From Bacteroidales bacterium (GTDB lineage Bacteria > Bacteroidota > Bacteroidia > Bacteroidales > Muribaculaceae): 61,463 bases of DNA. A program made the translations under genes and the position numbers. The notes below the pieces were generated by a model, which made no database searches, was not told where the DNA came from, and was given only the letters and a program-made list of their open reading frames with translations. Shown in pieces: positions 17,221-25,561 of the stretch. Positions within the stretch are counted from its first letter, which is position 1. Each line of letters starts with the position of its first letter. The stretch spans positions 1-61,463 of the forward strand of contig CAAGJW010000047.1 of NCBI GenBank assembly GCA_900770215.1. The letters run 5' to 3'.

Positions 17221-19690
17221 AGTTAACCTTCTGCGATTGCTCATCGCTGCAATCACGCTAAACATTGCTGCTGCCGGCCGCGCACAGGCCCCTATCGCTG
17301 TGCGCTGGGACATGGGGCAGAACGAGGCCCAAAAGGGCTGGTACAGCTCCAAGTTTGTTATCAAGAATGTGTCGGGTAGCACACTCGGTGCTAATTGGCA
17401 ATTCTATTTCAACCAGTTCACTCGGCCGGTGACGACTCCTCAAGACTGCCCTGTCGACGTTGAGTTGCTTTCTACTTCCTACTATAGGGTTACGCCCAAT
17501 GCCCGCTATCGCAATCTTGCACCGGGCGACTCACTGGTGGTCGACATGCTCATGCGTGGCACCTATGTCAACGTGTGCTATTCTCCCATGGGCGGTCATG
17601 TGGTGCTCGATGGCGACATGACTCACCCCGTTGCGGTGAAGATAGCCCTTGGCGAGTTGCGCAACCCCAAGCAGTGGATAGCCCGCCCCGACTATCCCGA
17701 CGGCAACCGCGTGTATGCCTTCAACGAGACGCTCAAGACCAGCAACGACAAGTTCAACTGCTGGGACATTTTCCCGTCGATCAAGCATGTGAAACTGCTC
17801 AAGGGCACTTGCAACCTGGGTGGCGGTGTGACCGTGGTGGCAGCCTCGCCTCGGGTTGCCGAAGAGAAAAACTTCCTGCTGGACGAGCTGAAAGCACGCA
17901 GCATCAAGACTGGTCAGGGTGTGACCATACACATAGGCTACTTGGGCAGTGCCAAGGGCGACAACCCCGAGCACTACACCATTGCGGTGGGTGCCAAGTC
18001 GATCAAGGTGTTGGGGGCCAGTCGCGACGGCCTGCTCAATGGCTTGAAGACACTTGTCGCAGCCCTCGACCACAGCCGCGGCATGAAGCTGCTCAATGCT
18101 GCAATCGACGATGAGCCCTCGATGCATTACCGTGGATTGATGCTCGACATATCGCGCAACTTTACAACTTTCGACAATCTCAAGCGCTTCATCGACATTC
18201 TTTCCTATTACAAACTCAATGTGCTGCAGTTCCACTTCGCCGACGACGAGGCGTGGCGTCTTGAGATACCCGGCCTGCCCGAGCTCACCAGCATTGCCTC
18301 GCGTCGCGGTTGCACAATCAAAGAGGACAAGTTTCTTGCCCAAATCTTCGATGGCAACGGCAATCCCGACGACCTCACGCAGAGTGCCAACGGCTACATC
18401 ACCCGCAGCCAGATGGTCGACCTGCTCAAGTATGCCCATGCCCGCGGCGTGCGTGTGATTCCCGAGGTGGAAACTCCCGGGCATGCCCGGGCTGCCATTG
18501 TGGCCATGAAGGCACGATACAACAAGTATAAAGACACCGACATGGCCGAAGCCCTGCGTTACAAGCTGTGGGACGAGGCCGACAGCAGCAAGTTTGTGTC
18601 GGCTCAGGACTACAACGACAATGTGCTCAATGTGGCCCAGGACGGTGTCTACAATTTTATCGTCAAGGTGGCAACAGAGCTCCAGGCGATGTACCGCGAT
18701 GCCGGGCTCACGCTCGACATGCTTCACCTGGGTGGCGACGAGGTGGCCCGTGGCGCATGGGACAAGTCGCCGGCCATTGCCCGGCTCATGCAAGAGCATG
18801 GCCTCGCCAGTGCCCACCAGGTGCACGAGTACTTTATCGAGCGGGCTGCACGCCTCTTGCAGCCCATGGGATTGAAGATAGGCGGTTGGCAGGAAGTAGG
18901 GCTTGACCACAGCGACGACTACAATGCCAGGTTGGCACCGCGTTTTGGCTACGTCAACGCCTGGAGCACTGTGGGCCGCAGGGCCGACATTCCCTACAAG
19001 CTGGCCAATGCCGGCTATCCCACTGTGCTGAGCAATGTCACCAATTTCTACATCGATATGGGTTACAACTGGCATCAGTATGAGAAGGGTCTGCACTGGG
19101 GCGGCGCTGTCGATGAGTATGCCTCGTGGTCGGCCCAGCCTCTCGATGTGTATCGCACTGCACGTGTCGACTATGATGGCAATCCTGTCGACCTCAAGCA
19201 TGCTGCCCAGGGCAAGGTGGCGCTCGATCCTGCTAAGGCTGGCAACATCATTGGCATCGTGGGCCCGCTTTGGGCCGAGACGATACGCGACTTCGATCAG
19301 GTGCAGTGCTATGTGCTGCCCAAGGCCCTCGGTCTGGCGCAGCGTGCCTGGAACCCGCAACCCGAGTGGAACGACGACGATGAGTCGACCTACGTTGCTG
19401 CACGTGCGCGTTACAATGCCCAGATAGGCTTGAGCGAGCTTCCCGTGCTTGCCAAGCTGGGCTACAACTTCCACTTGGGGCAGCCTGGCATCAAGGTCGA
19501 TGGCGGAATGCTCATTGCCAACTGCCAGTATCCGGGCGAGACGGTGCGCTACACGCTCGACGGCACCGATCCCACTGCCTTGTCGCCTGTGTGGAAGGCA
19601 CCAGTGCCCATAGGCAACGCCACGCTTGTCAAGGCCAAGTCGTTCTACTTGGACAAAGAGAGTGTGAGCACCTATCTTTGGTTGAAGTGA
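17213..19690 (+). CDS. GH20 beta-N-acetylhexosaminidase (exported)
   Basis: 825 residues starting at the ATG that overlaps the phosphatase stop; upstream in-frame codons lie within that gene. A signal peptide (residues 1-25, ending GRAQA) leads into a chitobiase-type N-terminal domain (RWDMGQNEAQKGWYSSKF), a GH20b domain, and the TIM barrel with the catalytic pair Asp509-Glu510 in HLGGDEVARGAW. A small C-terminal domain (TVRYTLDGTDPT) matches the chitobiase C-terminal beta domain. It should release terminal GlcNAc or GalNAc from glycans such as mucin or N-glycans by substrate-assisted catalysis in the periplasm or at the surface. Confidence 0.93.
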   Translation: MTKVNLLRLLIAAITLNIAAAGRAQAPIAVRWDMGQNEAQKGWYSSKFVIKNVSGSTLGANWQFYFNQFTRPVTTPQDCPVDVELLSTSYYRVTPNARYRNLAPGDSLVVDMLMRGTYVNVCYSPMGGHVVLDGDMTHPVAVKIALGELRNPKQWIARPDYPDGNRVYAFNETLKTSNDKFNCWDIFPSIKHVKLLKGTCNLGGGVTVVAASPRVAEEKNFLLDELKARSIKTGQGVTIHIGYLGSAKGDNPEHYTIAVGAKSIKVLGASRDGLLNGLKTLVAALDHSRGMKLLNAAIDDEPSMHYRGLMLDISRNFTTFDNLKRFIDILSYYKLNVLQFHFADDEAWRLEIPGLPELTSIASRRGCTIKEDKFLAQIFDGNGNPDDLTQSANGYITRSQMVDLLKYAHARGVRVIPEVETPGHARAAIVAMKARYNKYKDTDMAEALRYKLWDEADSSKFVSAQDYNDNVLNVAQDGVYNFIVKVATELQAMYRDAGLTLDMLHLGGDEVARGAWDKSPAIARLMQEHGLASAHQVHEYFIERAARLLQPMGLKIGGWQEVGLDHSDDYNARLAPRFGYVNAWSTVGRRADIPYKLANAGYPTVLSNVTNFYIDMGYNWHQYEKGLHWGGAVDEYASWSAQPLDVYRTARVDYDGNPVDLKHAAQGKVALDPAKAGNIIGIVGPLWAETIRDFDQVQCYVLPKALGLAQRAWNPQPEWNDDDESTYVAARARYNAQIGLSELPVLAKLGYNFHLGQPGIKVDGGMLIANCQYPGETVRYTLDGTDPTALSPVWKAPVPIGNATLVKAKSFYLDKESVSTYLWLK

Positions 19691-19703
19691 GCTTCCTTTG
19701 CAG

Positions 19704-20186
19704 TTATTTTCCTACCGGGATATCATACCCCGTGAGACGGAACGCTACCTTGTAGGGCGTTGCGCTCTTGCGGGGCTTTGGTCCTGCATAGTAGTAAAAC
19801 AGGCGTTGCACATCCCACGACTTGATGCTCACCAGCTGGCTCTCGCCAGCGCGCAGCTTCACGGGCACCGTCACCGTGCGCTCGTGCAGCATCGTGCCCG
19901 ATAGGGTGGTGTAGCGCAGCAGCAGGGTCACGTGCGAGATGCGGTGCTTGGTGTTGTTGGTGATGAAAAACAACTCTTTGGCATCGCTTGCCCGCTTGTT
20001 GTAGCCGCGCAGTGTTACATCGCCAGGAGCAATGCCGCTCGTGCTGTCGTTGGCTTCCCAAGGCAGCATTTCTACCTTGGCACTTTGGTTCTTGAGCGCG
20101 CTCTGTGTCGTCTTGGTGCGGGGACTGGCACTCAAGGCCAGCAACCCTATTGCAAGCGCAAGGAGGAGTCGATGGTGGTGTTTCAT
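19704..20186 (-). CDS. Small exported protein of unknown function
   Basis: 160 residues with a signal peptide (MKHHHRLLLALAIGLLALSA). The mature part has alternating hydrophobic strands (ELFFITNNTKHRISHVTLLL, VPVKLRAGESQLVSI), suggesting a small beta-sandwich of about 110 residues. A family name is not recognised with certainty. The start overlaps the stop of the upstream gene (20183-20186), so the two form a coupled pair. It ends 13 bases from the convergent GH20 stop. Confidence 0.7.
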   Translation of the reverse strand: MKHHHRLLLALAIGLLALSASPRTKTTQSALKNQSAKVEMLPWEANDSTSGIAPGDVTLRGYNKRASDAKELFFITNNTKHRISHVTLLLRYTTLSGTMLHERTVTVPVKLRAGESQLVSIKSWDVQRLFYYYAGPKPRKSATPYKVAFRLTGYDIPVGK

Positions 20187-20770
20187 AAGTATCTTATTTC
20201 GTTAAACGCATTGCCGTTGCCGCCGGCAGGAAAAATCTTCTTGAAGCCAATGGGCAGTTTTTCTTCCTCTTTGTCGGGAATGACCGATACGCCTCTGAAA
20301 ATGCTGGGCAGGAACCTGGCAAAGTTCACCCTCACTTTCACTTTCCAGTGTGGCGGGTCGAAGGTGAGTGTGGTGGCATCGCTGTTGAGCGTGGCCACAC
20401 ACTCGAGCGGCGATGCAAGCGTGAGGTGGCTGCGCTCGCTGTAGAGCCACAGCCTGAACTTGTTGCCCACGGCGCTGCTGGCCACATATCCCATGACGGT
20501 GCCTGGCAGTAGCTCGATGTCGTTGCTTGCCAGCAGGATGATGCGGTACCCTATGTTGTGCTCGCCGTCCCACTTCTCGATGGCCAGGGTCATCTCTTCA
20601 TTGGGATAGTACCATATTCCCTCAAGTTGCTGCATGTCGCTCTCGGCAAAGCGGGCCTTCATGCTCTCCTCGTCGATGCCGGGCAGCACCACCGATTGAG
20701 GCGGCAACCCGGCGGCATGGCTTGCCACCGCCAGCAGCAGGAGCAATAGTGTGGTGAGCAGGTTCCTCAT
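20183..20770 (-). CDS. Exported protein of unknown function
   Basis: 195 residues from the ATG at 20770, which starts a clear signal peptide (MRNLLTTLLLLLLAVASHAA). The longer frame upstream would overlap the promoter. The mature part has a segment around QLEGIWYYPNEEMTLAIEKW and SNDIELLPGTVMGYV that suggests a lipocalin-like or beta-rich fold. It is coupled to the gene at 19704-20186 by a 4-base overlap. The function is not recognised. Confidence 0.7.
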   Translation of the reverse strand: MRNLLTTLLLLLLAVASHAAGLPPQSVVLPGIDEESMKARFAESDMQQLEGIWYYPNEEMTLAIEKWDGEHNIGYRIILLASNDIELLPGTVMGYVASSAVGNKFRLWLYSERSHLTLASPLECVATLNSDATTLTFDPPHWKVKVRVNFARFLPSIFRGVSVIPDKEEEKLPIGFKKIFPAGGNGNAFNEIRYL

Positions 20771-20794
20771 TGTCGCAGTGTTTTTTGTCGATAG

Positions 20795-20826
20795 CAAATT
20801 TACTACTTATTGTGCTAATGGCCAAA
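20795..20826 (-). promoter_or_regulatory. Promoter of the two small exported-protein genes
   Basis: On the minus strand TTTG (20823-20826) and TAAATTTG (20795-20802) are 20 bases apart. The ATG at 20770 follows 24 bases after the -7 box. Confidence 0.7.
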
Positions 20827-20869
20827 ACGTTTTAGGTATTTTGGCGGTAAATTGTGAAAGGACTGAGTC

Positions 20870-20911
20870 ACCACACGCTGCTCGCCCTGCCTGTGGCGGG
20901 CAGCGTGTGGT
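20870..20911 (-). terminator. Hairpin downstream of the NigD-like gene
   Basis: A long GC-rich inverted repeat (arms about 20870-20886 and 20895-20911, with one unpaired base) lies 31 bases past the NigD-like stop. No clean T run follows on either strand, so it may stop transcription weakly or protect the RNA 3' end. Confidence 0.45.
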
Positions 20912-20941
20912 GCTGAGTCGGATTGCTGTTTTGGGAGGTCA

Positions 20942-21688
20942 CTATCTCACCCACTTGGAGTAGCGCAGGTCGCGCAGGCTTATGCCCGCAGCGCTGGCCT
21001 TGCGTGAGCAGTACTTGAAGGTGGCTTGCTTTGCACCGCTGTAGCTGTTCCACTTGAGCACAAGATCCACTGTCTTGCCACCCGTGTCGGGCAAAGTGCT
21101 GCTCAGGTCGAAAGCCACCAGTGCATCGGCAGGCCCGCCGCCCGCGTCGCCTTGGGCATTTTGATAGAAGGTAACCACATAGGGGTTGTCGGCTGTGGGA
21201 GTGGCCACCAGATTCACGATGTGTTTCACCTGGCCGCTCATGAGTGTGCGCACGCGCAGGGTGAGGTAGCCGTCTTCGGCAATGGTGACCCAGTCGTCGA
21301 CAATCTCAACGGGGTCGTTGCCGTAGGTTGCCGGGTTGCTGTCGCCCAGGTCTTTGGCAAGGGGCTTGGTGAGGATGCTGTCGATCCAGTTGATGCGCAC
21401 TGCCTGCTTGTAGGGTGCAGGGTCTTGATCGACGGTGCTGTAGTTGACCAGGGCGCGCACTTGCTTGTCGCCAAAGGGCGACTGAGTCATGTTCACTGGC
21501 TTGAGTGTGGTGCTGTCGTCGAGTTGCATGTAGAAGCCCGAGTTGCCCGCTGCCGGTTTCACCGTCACAAGGGCATTGGGCATCACGACGTTGTAGTAGT
21601 GGTCGTCGTCATTATCAAGGCACGACTGCATGGCACATGCCATGACTGCCAGCCCTGCCGATAGAAGTAATAGCTTGATTGTTTTCAT
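20942..21688 (-). CDS. NigD-like lipoprotein
   Basis: 248 residues. The N-terminus has a lipoprotein signal ending CAMQSC, followed by DNDDDHYY, the pattern of NigD-like proteins first named from a Bacteroides bacteriocin-linked locus and now known across Bacteroidales. It has an OB-like N-terminal part and a C-terminal beta domain. It should be anchored at the outer membrane. Its role in most species is not known. Neighbours here give no bacteriocin context. Confidence 0.75.
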   Translation of the reverse strand: MKTIKLLLLSAGLAVMACAMQSCLDNDDDHYYNVVMPNALVTVKPAAGNSGFYMQLDDSTTLKPVNMTQSPFGDKQVRALVNYSTVDQDPAPYKQAVRINWIDSILTKPLAKDLGDSNPATYGNDPVEIVDDWVTIAEDGYLTLRVRTLMSGQVKHIVNLVATPTADNPYVVTFYQNAQGDAGGGPADALVAFDLSSTLPDTGGKTVDLVLKWNSYSGAKQATFKYCSRKASAAGISLRDLRYSKWVR

Positions 21689-21777
21689 TATTGTGCGCTT
21701 TTATATGTTTCTACACAAGAAACACCCTTGACGCCGAAATCGTGCATTGCCCGATACATTATTTGGGTTAAAAAGAC

Positions 21778-23109
21778 TTAATTGGTGGCAAAACGATAGG
21801 TGAGACCGAAGCTCAATATTTCCTTGAACTGCCAGTATTTCCAATCGGGATCGAAGGTGTGCGACTTGTCATAGCGCAAGTGGGTATAGATTTGGGTGTT
21901 GAGATGGCGCGTGATAGAGAAGTCGAAGGTGTTCTCCCAGTCGCCCTGCACATACTCGTAGTTGGTGAACGCATAGAGGCGCGAGGTCCAGGTGATGTTG
22001 GCCTTGATTTTCCACGTGAGCTTTCCCTCGAGGTTGCTACCGAAGCTGTGCTTGGTGTGATGCCCTGCATCGATGCCAAAAGTGGTGGGGTCGAGGTTGT
22101 CGATGTCGCGACACACCTTCATGTTGTAGGACAGAGGGGCCACCGAGAGCGAGAGTGTGGTGATGCTTTCCTTGTCCTTGTAGTTATAGGTCATACCCAG
22201 ACCCACGTTGAGCTCTCCTGGAGAGAGAAACGAGGCCTTCATCGACCGCGTGTTGGACTTGTAGTTCTTCAAGAATTGCGTCTTGAATTGCAATGTGGCC
22301 GAGTAATAGAAGTTTTTCACGGCCTTGTATCCAAACTTGCTGTTGAGCTGGAAATTGTCTTCGTTGATGGCATAGTTGCGCAACGAGTCGTTGTGCGCTG
22401 TCATGATGCCCAGCTTGTAGCTCACAGTGTTTTCAAACAAGTATTTGGGGTGCAGCGTTTGGTTCAGGTTGATGTCCCACTGAAAGCTGCCCAGCACGTT
22501 CACATTGTTCTCGCCGCCTTGATACCAGTTGTCGCTGATGTAGGCCTGGGTAAAGTGCAACGAGGTGTAGACGGTGTGCAGCCAGTTGCGCCGCTTGAGC
22601 TCACGCCGCTCGATAAAGGCCTCGTCGACTGTCGAGGGCTCAATCACCGTGGGCTCGATCACAAGCTTGTTGCGGCTCGGGTCGGGAGTCACTACATATT
22701 CCTTGGGCGGCTCGGGCAGGGTGCGCTCGTTGTAGTGTGTCAGCTGTGGGTGGCTTGTCATCGCATCATAGCGCAGTGCAGTGGCACGCCTGCGGGTCGA
22801 GAGGGCGTTGTCGAGCCATGCATGGTCGACGGTCAGGTTCATCTTCTTGTCCTGGCTTACTCGCATGCGGGGCACGGTGATGCCTCCCGACCATTGCGAC
22901 ACGTCTTGCTGGCGATCGAAGATGAGTGGCATGTAGAGCATGCTGGGCCGCACAGTCACCGTGTCGACGCCGGCATTGCTGTTGAGGTCGGGCACGACAA
23001 TGCCGGGCCTGGCTTGGGAGTCGGGCCACAGGTATTGACTGAGTCCCTTACCTTGCAATACCGGCAGGGTAAATAAAATGATGAGGCAGTATGTGATGGC
23101 TCTTTTCAT
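21778..23109 (-). CDS. DUF3078 family protein (probable outer-membrane beta-barrel)
   Basis: 443 residues from the ATG at 23109, the codon that begins the signal peptide (MKRAITYCLIILFTLPVLQG). Upstream in-frame codons lie beyond the promoter box. The C-terminal half has the DUF3078 pattern (QAYISDNWYQGGENNVNVLG) with repeating aromatic strands such as LNVGLGMTYNYKDKES and a final strand ending GLTYRFATN, typical of outer-membrane barrels. The N-terminal half is a poorly conserved periplasmic stretch. The function of the family is unknown. A TAACTTTG box lies about 12 bases before the start. Confidence 0.8.
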   Translation of the reverse strand: MKRAITYCLIILFTLPVLQGKGLSQYLWPDSQARPGIVVPDLNSNAGVDTVTVRPSMLYMPLIFDRQQDVSQWSGGITVPRMRVSQDKKMNLTVDHAWLDNALSTRRRATALRYDAMTSHPQLTHYNERTLPEPPKEYVVTPDPSRNKLVIEPTVIEPSTVDEAFIERRELKRRNWLHTVYTSLHFTQAYISDNWYQGGENNVNVLGSFQWDINLNQTLHPKYLFENTVSYKLGIMTAHNDSLRNYAINEDNFQLNSKFGYKAVKNFYYSATLQFKTQFLKNYKSNTRSMKASFLSPGELNVGLGMTYNYKDKESITTLSLSVAPLSYNMKVCRDIDNLDPTTFGIDAGHHTKHSFGSNLEGKLTWKIKANITWTSRLYAFTNYEYVQGDWENTFDFSITRHLNTQIYTHLRYDKSHTFDPDWKYWQFKEILSFGLTYRFATN

Positions 23110-23120
23110 AATCAACACGG

Positions 23121-23128
23121 CAAAGTTA
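23121..23128 (-). promoter_or_regulatory. -7 box of the DUF3078 gene, very close to the start codon
   Basis: The minus strand reads TAACTTTG only 11 bases before the ATG. Transcription would begin within a few bases of the start codon. Confidence 0.45.
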
Positions 23129-23270
23129 AGCAAAATTGCCGAAAACGGCTTACTTTTTGGCACTAAAGTAGCCATCTTGTCGCTTCTTGTCGATCGGGCA
23201 GCGATCATTTTGTCAACATTTCCCGCTGGCATGGGCTTTGCCATTCCTGGAGTGAAACCACCCCATGTGA

Positions 23271-23300
23271 TTGTGGCTTCAAAAAAGATTTATATGTTTG
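23271..23300 (+). promoter_or_regulatory. Promoter of hsp20
   Basis: TTG (23271-23273) and TATGTTTG (23293-23300) are 19 bases apart, giving a leader of about 20 bases. No CIRCE or HAIR element was seen. Confidence 0.65.
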
Positions 23301-23328
23301 ATTTTTAAAATAATAGGAGATATAAATT

Positions 23329-23754
23329 ATGTTACTCGCTCGTAGAAATTCCAATTGGCTTCCCGATGTGTTCAACGATTTCTTTGACACCGATTATCTG
23401 CCCCGCACCAGTGCGACGGCTCCAGCCATCAATGTGATTGAAAAAGACAATGAGTATGACGTTGAGGTCGCTGCCCCTGGCATGACCAAGGACGACTTCA
23501 AGGTGAGCCTCGACGAGGATGAAAACCTTGTGATCGACCTGGAGAAGAAAAAGCAGGAAGACTCTGGTAACAAGGGCCAGTATCTGCGGCGCGAGTTCTC
23601 CTACACGCAATTCCACCAGTCGCTCATCTTGCCCGACGATGTAGACCGAGCCAAGATAGGCGCCAGCGTGGAAAACGGCGTCTTGACTGTGCGCCTGCCC
23701 AAGTACACGCCTCAAGACTTGAAAAAAGAGACCAAGGTGATTCATATCGACTGA
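23329..23754 (+). CDS. Small heat shock protein (Hsp20/alpha-crystallin)
   Basis: 141 residues. An alpha-crystallin domain spans roughly residues 35-135, starting INVIEKDNEYDVEVAAPGM and closing with the signature ENGVLTVRLPK. The N-terminus MLLARRNSNWLPDVFNDFF is the usual short oligomerisation arm. It holds unfolding proteins in a soluble state without ATP. It is a single-gene unit with its own promoter and terminator. A GGAG sequence lies 13 bases before the ATG. Confidence 0.95.
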   Translation: MLLARRNSNWLPDVFNDFFDTDYLPRTSATAPAINVIEKDNEYDVEVAAPGMTKDDFKVSLDEDENLVIDLEKKKQEDSGNKGQYLRREFSYTQFHQSLILPDDVDRAKIGASVENGVLTVRLPKYTPQDLKKETKVIHID

Positions 23755-23845
23755 CATTGACCGAGGTGATCCCTCACAACCATATTTTTTTACAGTTTTG
23801 GTTAGGTTATTGGTTTTTAGTATACACACACAATTGCTTTTAAGC

Positions 23846-23884
23846 CCTGTGAAGCTGTGATGAGCCTCACAGGATTTTTTTTTT
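23846..23884 (+). terminator. Terminator of hsp20
   Basis: A 7-bp stem CCTGTGA/TCACAGG (23846-23852 with 23867-23873) is followed by A and T10. Confidence 0.85.
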
Positions 23885-23886
23885 GC

Positions 23887-23917
23887 TTGCGCATGACGGT
23901 ATTATTGACTAATTTAG
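23887..23917 (+). promoter_or_regulatory. Candidate promoter of the PAS-protein gene
   Basis: TTG (23887-23889), a 20-base spacer and TAATTTAG (23910-23917), one mismatch from TAnnTTTG. It lies 31 bases before the start. Confidence 0.4.
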
Positions 23918-23947
23918 CCCGCAAGAATTCATGTAGAAACCGTGATT

Positions 23948-24301
23948 ATGACTACGACCTGTAATTTCAACTTTGACTGGGCTCGTGACATGGATGTGGC
24001 CATCACCGTGTGCGACACCCAAGGAGTGATTGTGTATCAAAACGACCGCTCGATCGAAATCAACTGCAAGGACGGCCGCTCGATGGTGGGGCAGAGCCTG
24101 ATGCCGTGCCACAATGAGCGCTCGCGTGCGATCATAGCCAGGATGCTCAACGAGAATGTCGACAATGTGTACACCATCACCAAGCACGGCCGGCGCAAAC
24201 TCATTTTCCAGTCGCCCTGGCGTGTCGATGGCAAGGTGTGCGGGCTGGTGGAGCTGTCGATGTTTCTGCCCGACTCGATGCCGCACTACGACCGCGGGTA
24301 G
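23948..24301 (+). CDS. Stand-alone PAS domain protein
   Basis: 117 residues from the ATG at 23948 (an in-frame ATG lies at 23942). The sequence DVAITVCDTQGVIVYQNDRS followed by GQSLMPCHNERSRAIIARML fits a PAS fold with its first two strands and helix, and VYTITKHGRRKLIFQSPW and the final strand complete it. It has no transmitter, kinase or DNA-binding domain and no signal peptide. It may bind a small ligand and act on a partner, or be a compact sensor. The gene ends 7 bases before the convergent TraB/GumN gene. Confidence 0.7.
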   Translation: MTTTCNFNFDWARDMDVAITVCDTQGVIVYQNDRSIEINCKDGRSMVGQSLMPCHNERSRAIIARMLNENVDNVYTITKHGRRKLIFQSPWRVDGKVCGLVELSMFLPDSMPHYDRG

Positions 24302-24307
24302 TGAAGG

Positions 24308-25210
24308 CTACTTTTTTACGGCCTCGACGGTGAAACCTGCGTCCCTGAGCAGGGCTATGAGTCCCTGGCTCGAAGGCAGATGTCCGGCTCCCACAGCCAC
24401 GAGCACGCTGCCTCGCTGCATCGCGGGTACGAGTGTCTTCACCCAGTTGCGGTTGCGGGCGTAGATGGTGCGCTCCATTTCTTGTGGCGATGAGCCGCCC
24501 ATCTCGGGGGCTCCCATGATGCGCAGTATCTTGTCGAGGTCTTGCTGCTTGTAGGCGCTCACGAGCTGGTCTATCAGCTCCACGATCTTGCCGTCGGCCT
24601 TGCAGAACTCGAGCAAGTCGGCTGCCTGCTGGTTGAGGGGATAGCCGAAGGCCAACCGGGCCTGGAGCTCAACTGTCTCGAGGCTGTGTGAAGCCTTGCC
24701 GGCTGCAGCGGCGCGGGTCTGCACGGCGGCGTCGAGCATGTTGTCGGGATTGCCCAACTTCAAGCTCTTGTCCACTTGCAAGAGCTGCAGGGCCTCGATC
24801 TGTGTCATGATGGCGGCTGGCTTCAGCTTCTCGATGGCATTCATGCTCACCATGCCGTTGAAATACTTGTCGACGACGCCAGCCACGATCTTCACTCCGT
24901 CGGCCGACAGCAAGTGGCTCAGCGTGCTGTCGGGCGGGGCCATCATCATGCTGTTGATGTAGGAGAGTGCTTCGGGGGTGAACAGTTTGTCTTTCTCGAT
25001 TTCTACCCACACGCCGTCGACACTGTTGATCACATCGTTGAGTGCAGCTATCGAGTCGATAAAGCTGCCGTCGGCTTGGTGCATGGTGCCGAAGAGGTAG
25101 CTGGGATGTTGCAGTTGGTTGCCTGTCACCTTCCACAGCAGTTGGGCGCTGGTCGTGATGCTCACCATGAGCATGACTATAAGCATCGAGGTCATTCTTT
25201 TTGTCATCAT
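24308..25210 (-). CDS. TraB/GumN family protein (exported)
   Basis: 300 residues from the ATG at 25210 (another at 25207). A signal peptide (MMTKRMTSMLIVMLMVSITTSA) precedes the family's N-terminal motif, here LLWKVTGNQLQHPSYLFGTM with the GTMH core. The C-terminal motif GAGHLPSSQGLIALLRDAGF is also typical. The family is distantly related to the TIKI Wnt proteases, and its bacterial members are proposed but mostly unproven metalloproteases. The two GxxH-like motifs are present here. It is probably periplasmic. Confidence 0.85.
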   Translation of the reverse strand: MMTKRMTSMLIVMLMVSITTSAQLLWKVTGNQLQHPSYLFGTMHQADGSFIDSIAALNDVINSVDGVWVEIEKDKLFTPEALSYINSMMMAPPDSTLSHLLSADGVKIVAGVVDKYFNGMVSMNAIEKLKPAAIMTQIEALQLLQVDKSLKLGNPDNMLDAAVQTRAAAAGKASHSLETVELQARLAFGYPLNQQAADLLEFCKADGKIVELIDQLVSAYKQQDLDKILRIMGAPEMGGSSPQEMERTIYARNRNWVKTLVPAMQRGSVLVAVGAGHLPSSQGLIALLRDAGFTVEAVKK

Positions 25211-25301
25211 GATGTTGTGTTTTTCTACAAATTTAGCTGTTTTCAGCGATTTGTCATTACTTTTGGCGATAAATCTTGTATTAAATCCCACATTCAGGCT
25301 A

Positions 25302-25332
25302 TTGCCGTCGAGCCCAAATGCCTATACCTTTG
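25302..25332 (+). promoter_or_regulatory. Promoter with no protein gene behind it
   Basis: TTG (about 25302-25304) is followed after 20 bases by a perfect TACCTTTG (25325-25332). The next plus-strand protein gene is more than 3 kb away and a T8 terminator follows after about 160 bases, so it most likely drives a small RNA. Confidence 0.6.
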
Positions 25333-25335
25333 CAC

Positions 25336-25497
25336 TGTTCCCTCCACACAGCGAGGGAGCCGAATGTGAATATAATTATTAAGTGAATTAGTTATTGGTT
25401 GAAGTTTCAACCCAATTACGTAGCCACTTCTAGTAGTAAACTGAAAACCAACGCTCCTGCCACCGATGTGAATCGTTGCTTGGGCGTTGTTTTTTTT
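25336..25497 (+). ncRNA. Candidate small RNA (about 160 nt), unassigned
   Basis: The span from the promoter at 25302-25332 to a T8 run has several hairpins: CCCTC/GAGGG near 25342-25360, a perfect GGTTGAA/TTCAACC hairpin near 25396-25411, and the terminal CAACGCTC/GGGCGTTG stem before the T run (about 25459-25496). No convincing ORF lies inside. A known family (6S or similar) could not be assigned. Part of the terminal stem may also end truA transcription from the other strand. Confidence 0.5.
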
Positions 25498-25511
25498 GGC
25501 CCATCACGGGC
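25459..25511. terminator. Bidirectional terminator region between the small RNA and truA
   Basis: An 8-bp stem with a large structured loop ends in T8 on the plus strand (about 25488-25496). Directly after it lies a GGCCC/GGGCC hairpin (25497-25511). On the minus strand the first stem is followed by GGTTTTC, so it could also serve truA. Confidence 0.6.
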
Positions 25512-25561
25512 CGCGCCTGTCGTTTCAATGAGTGCAATGTGTAAAGCCCACGCTATCGCTG

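Noticed and set aside
20870..20911. A strong GC-rich inverted repeat as a mobile-element end
   Set aside because: No second copy was seen in the window and no transposase is nearby. Its position after the NigD-like gene fits a transcript end.
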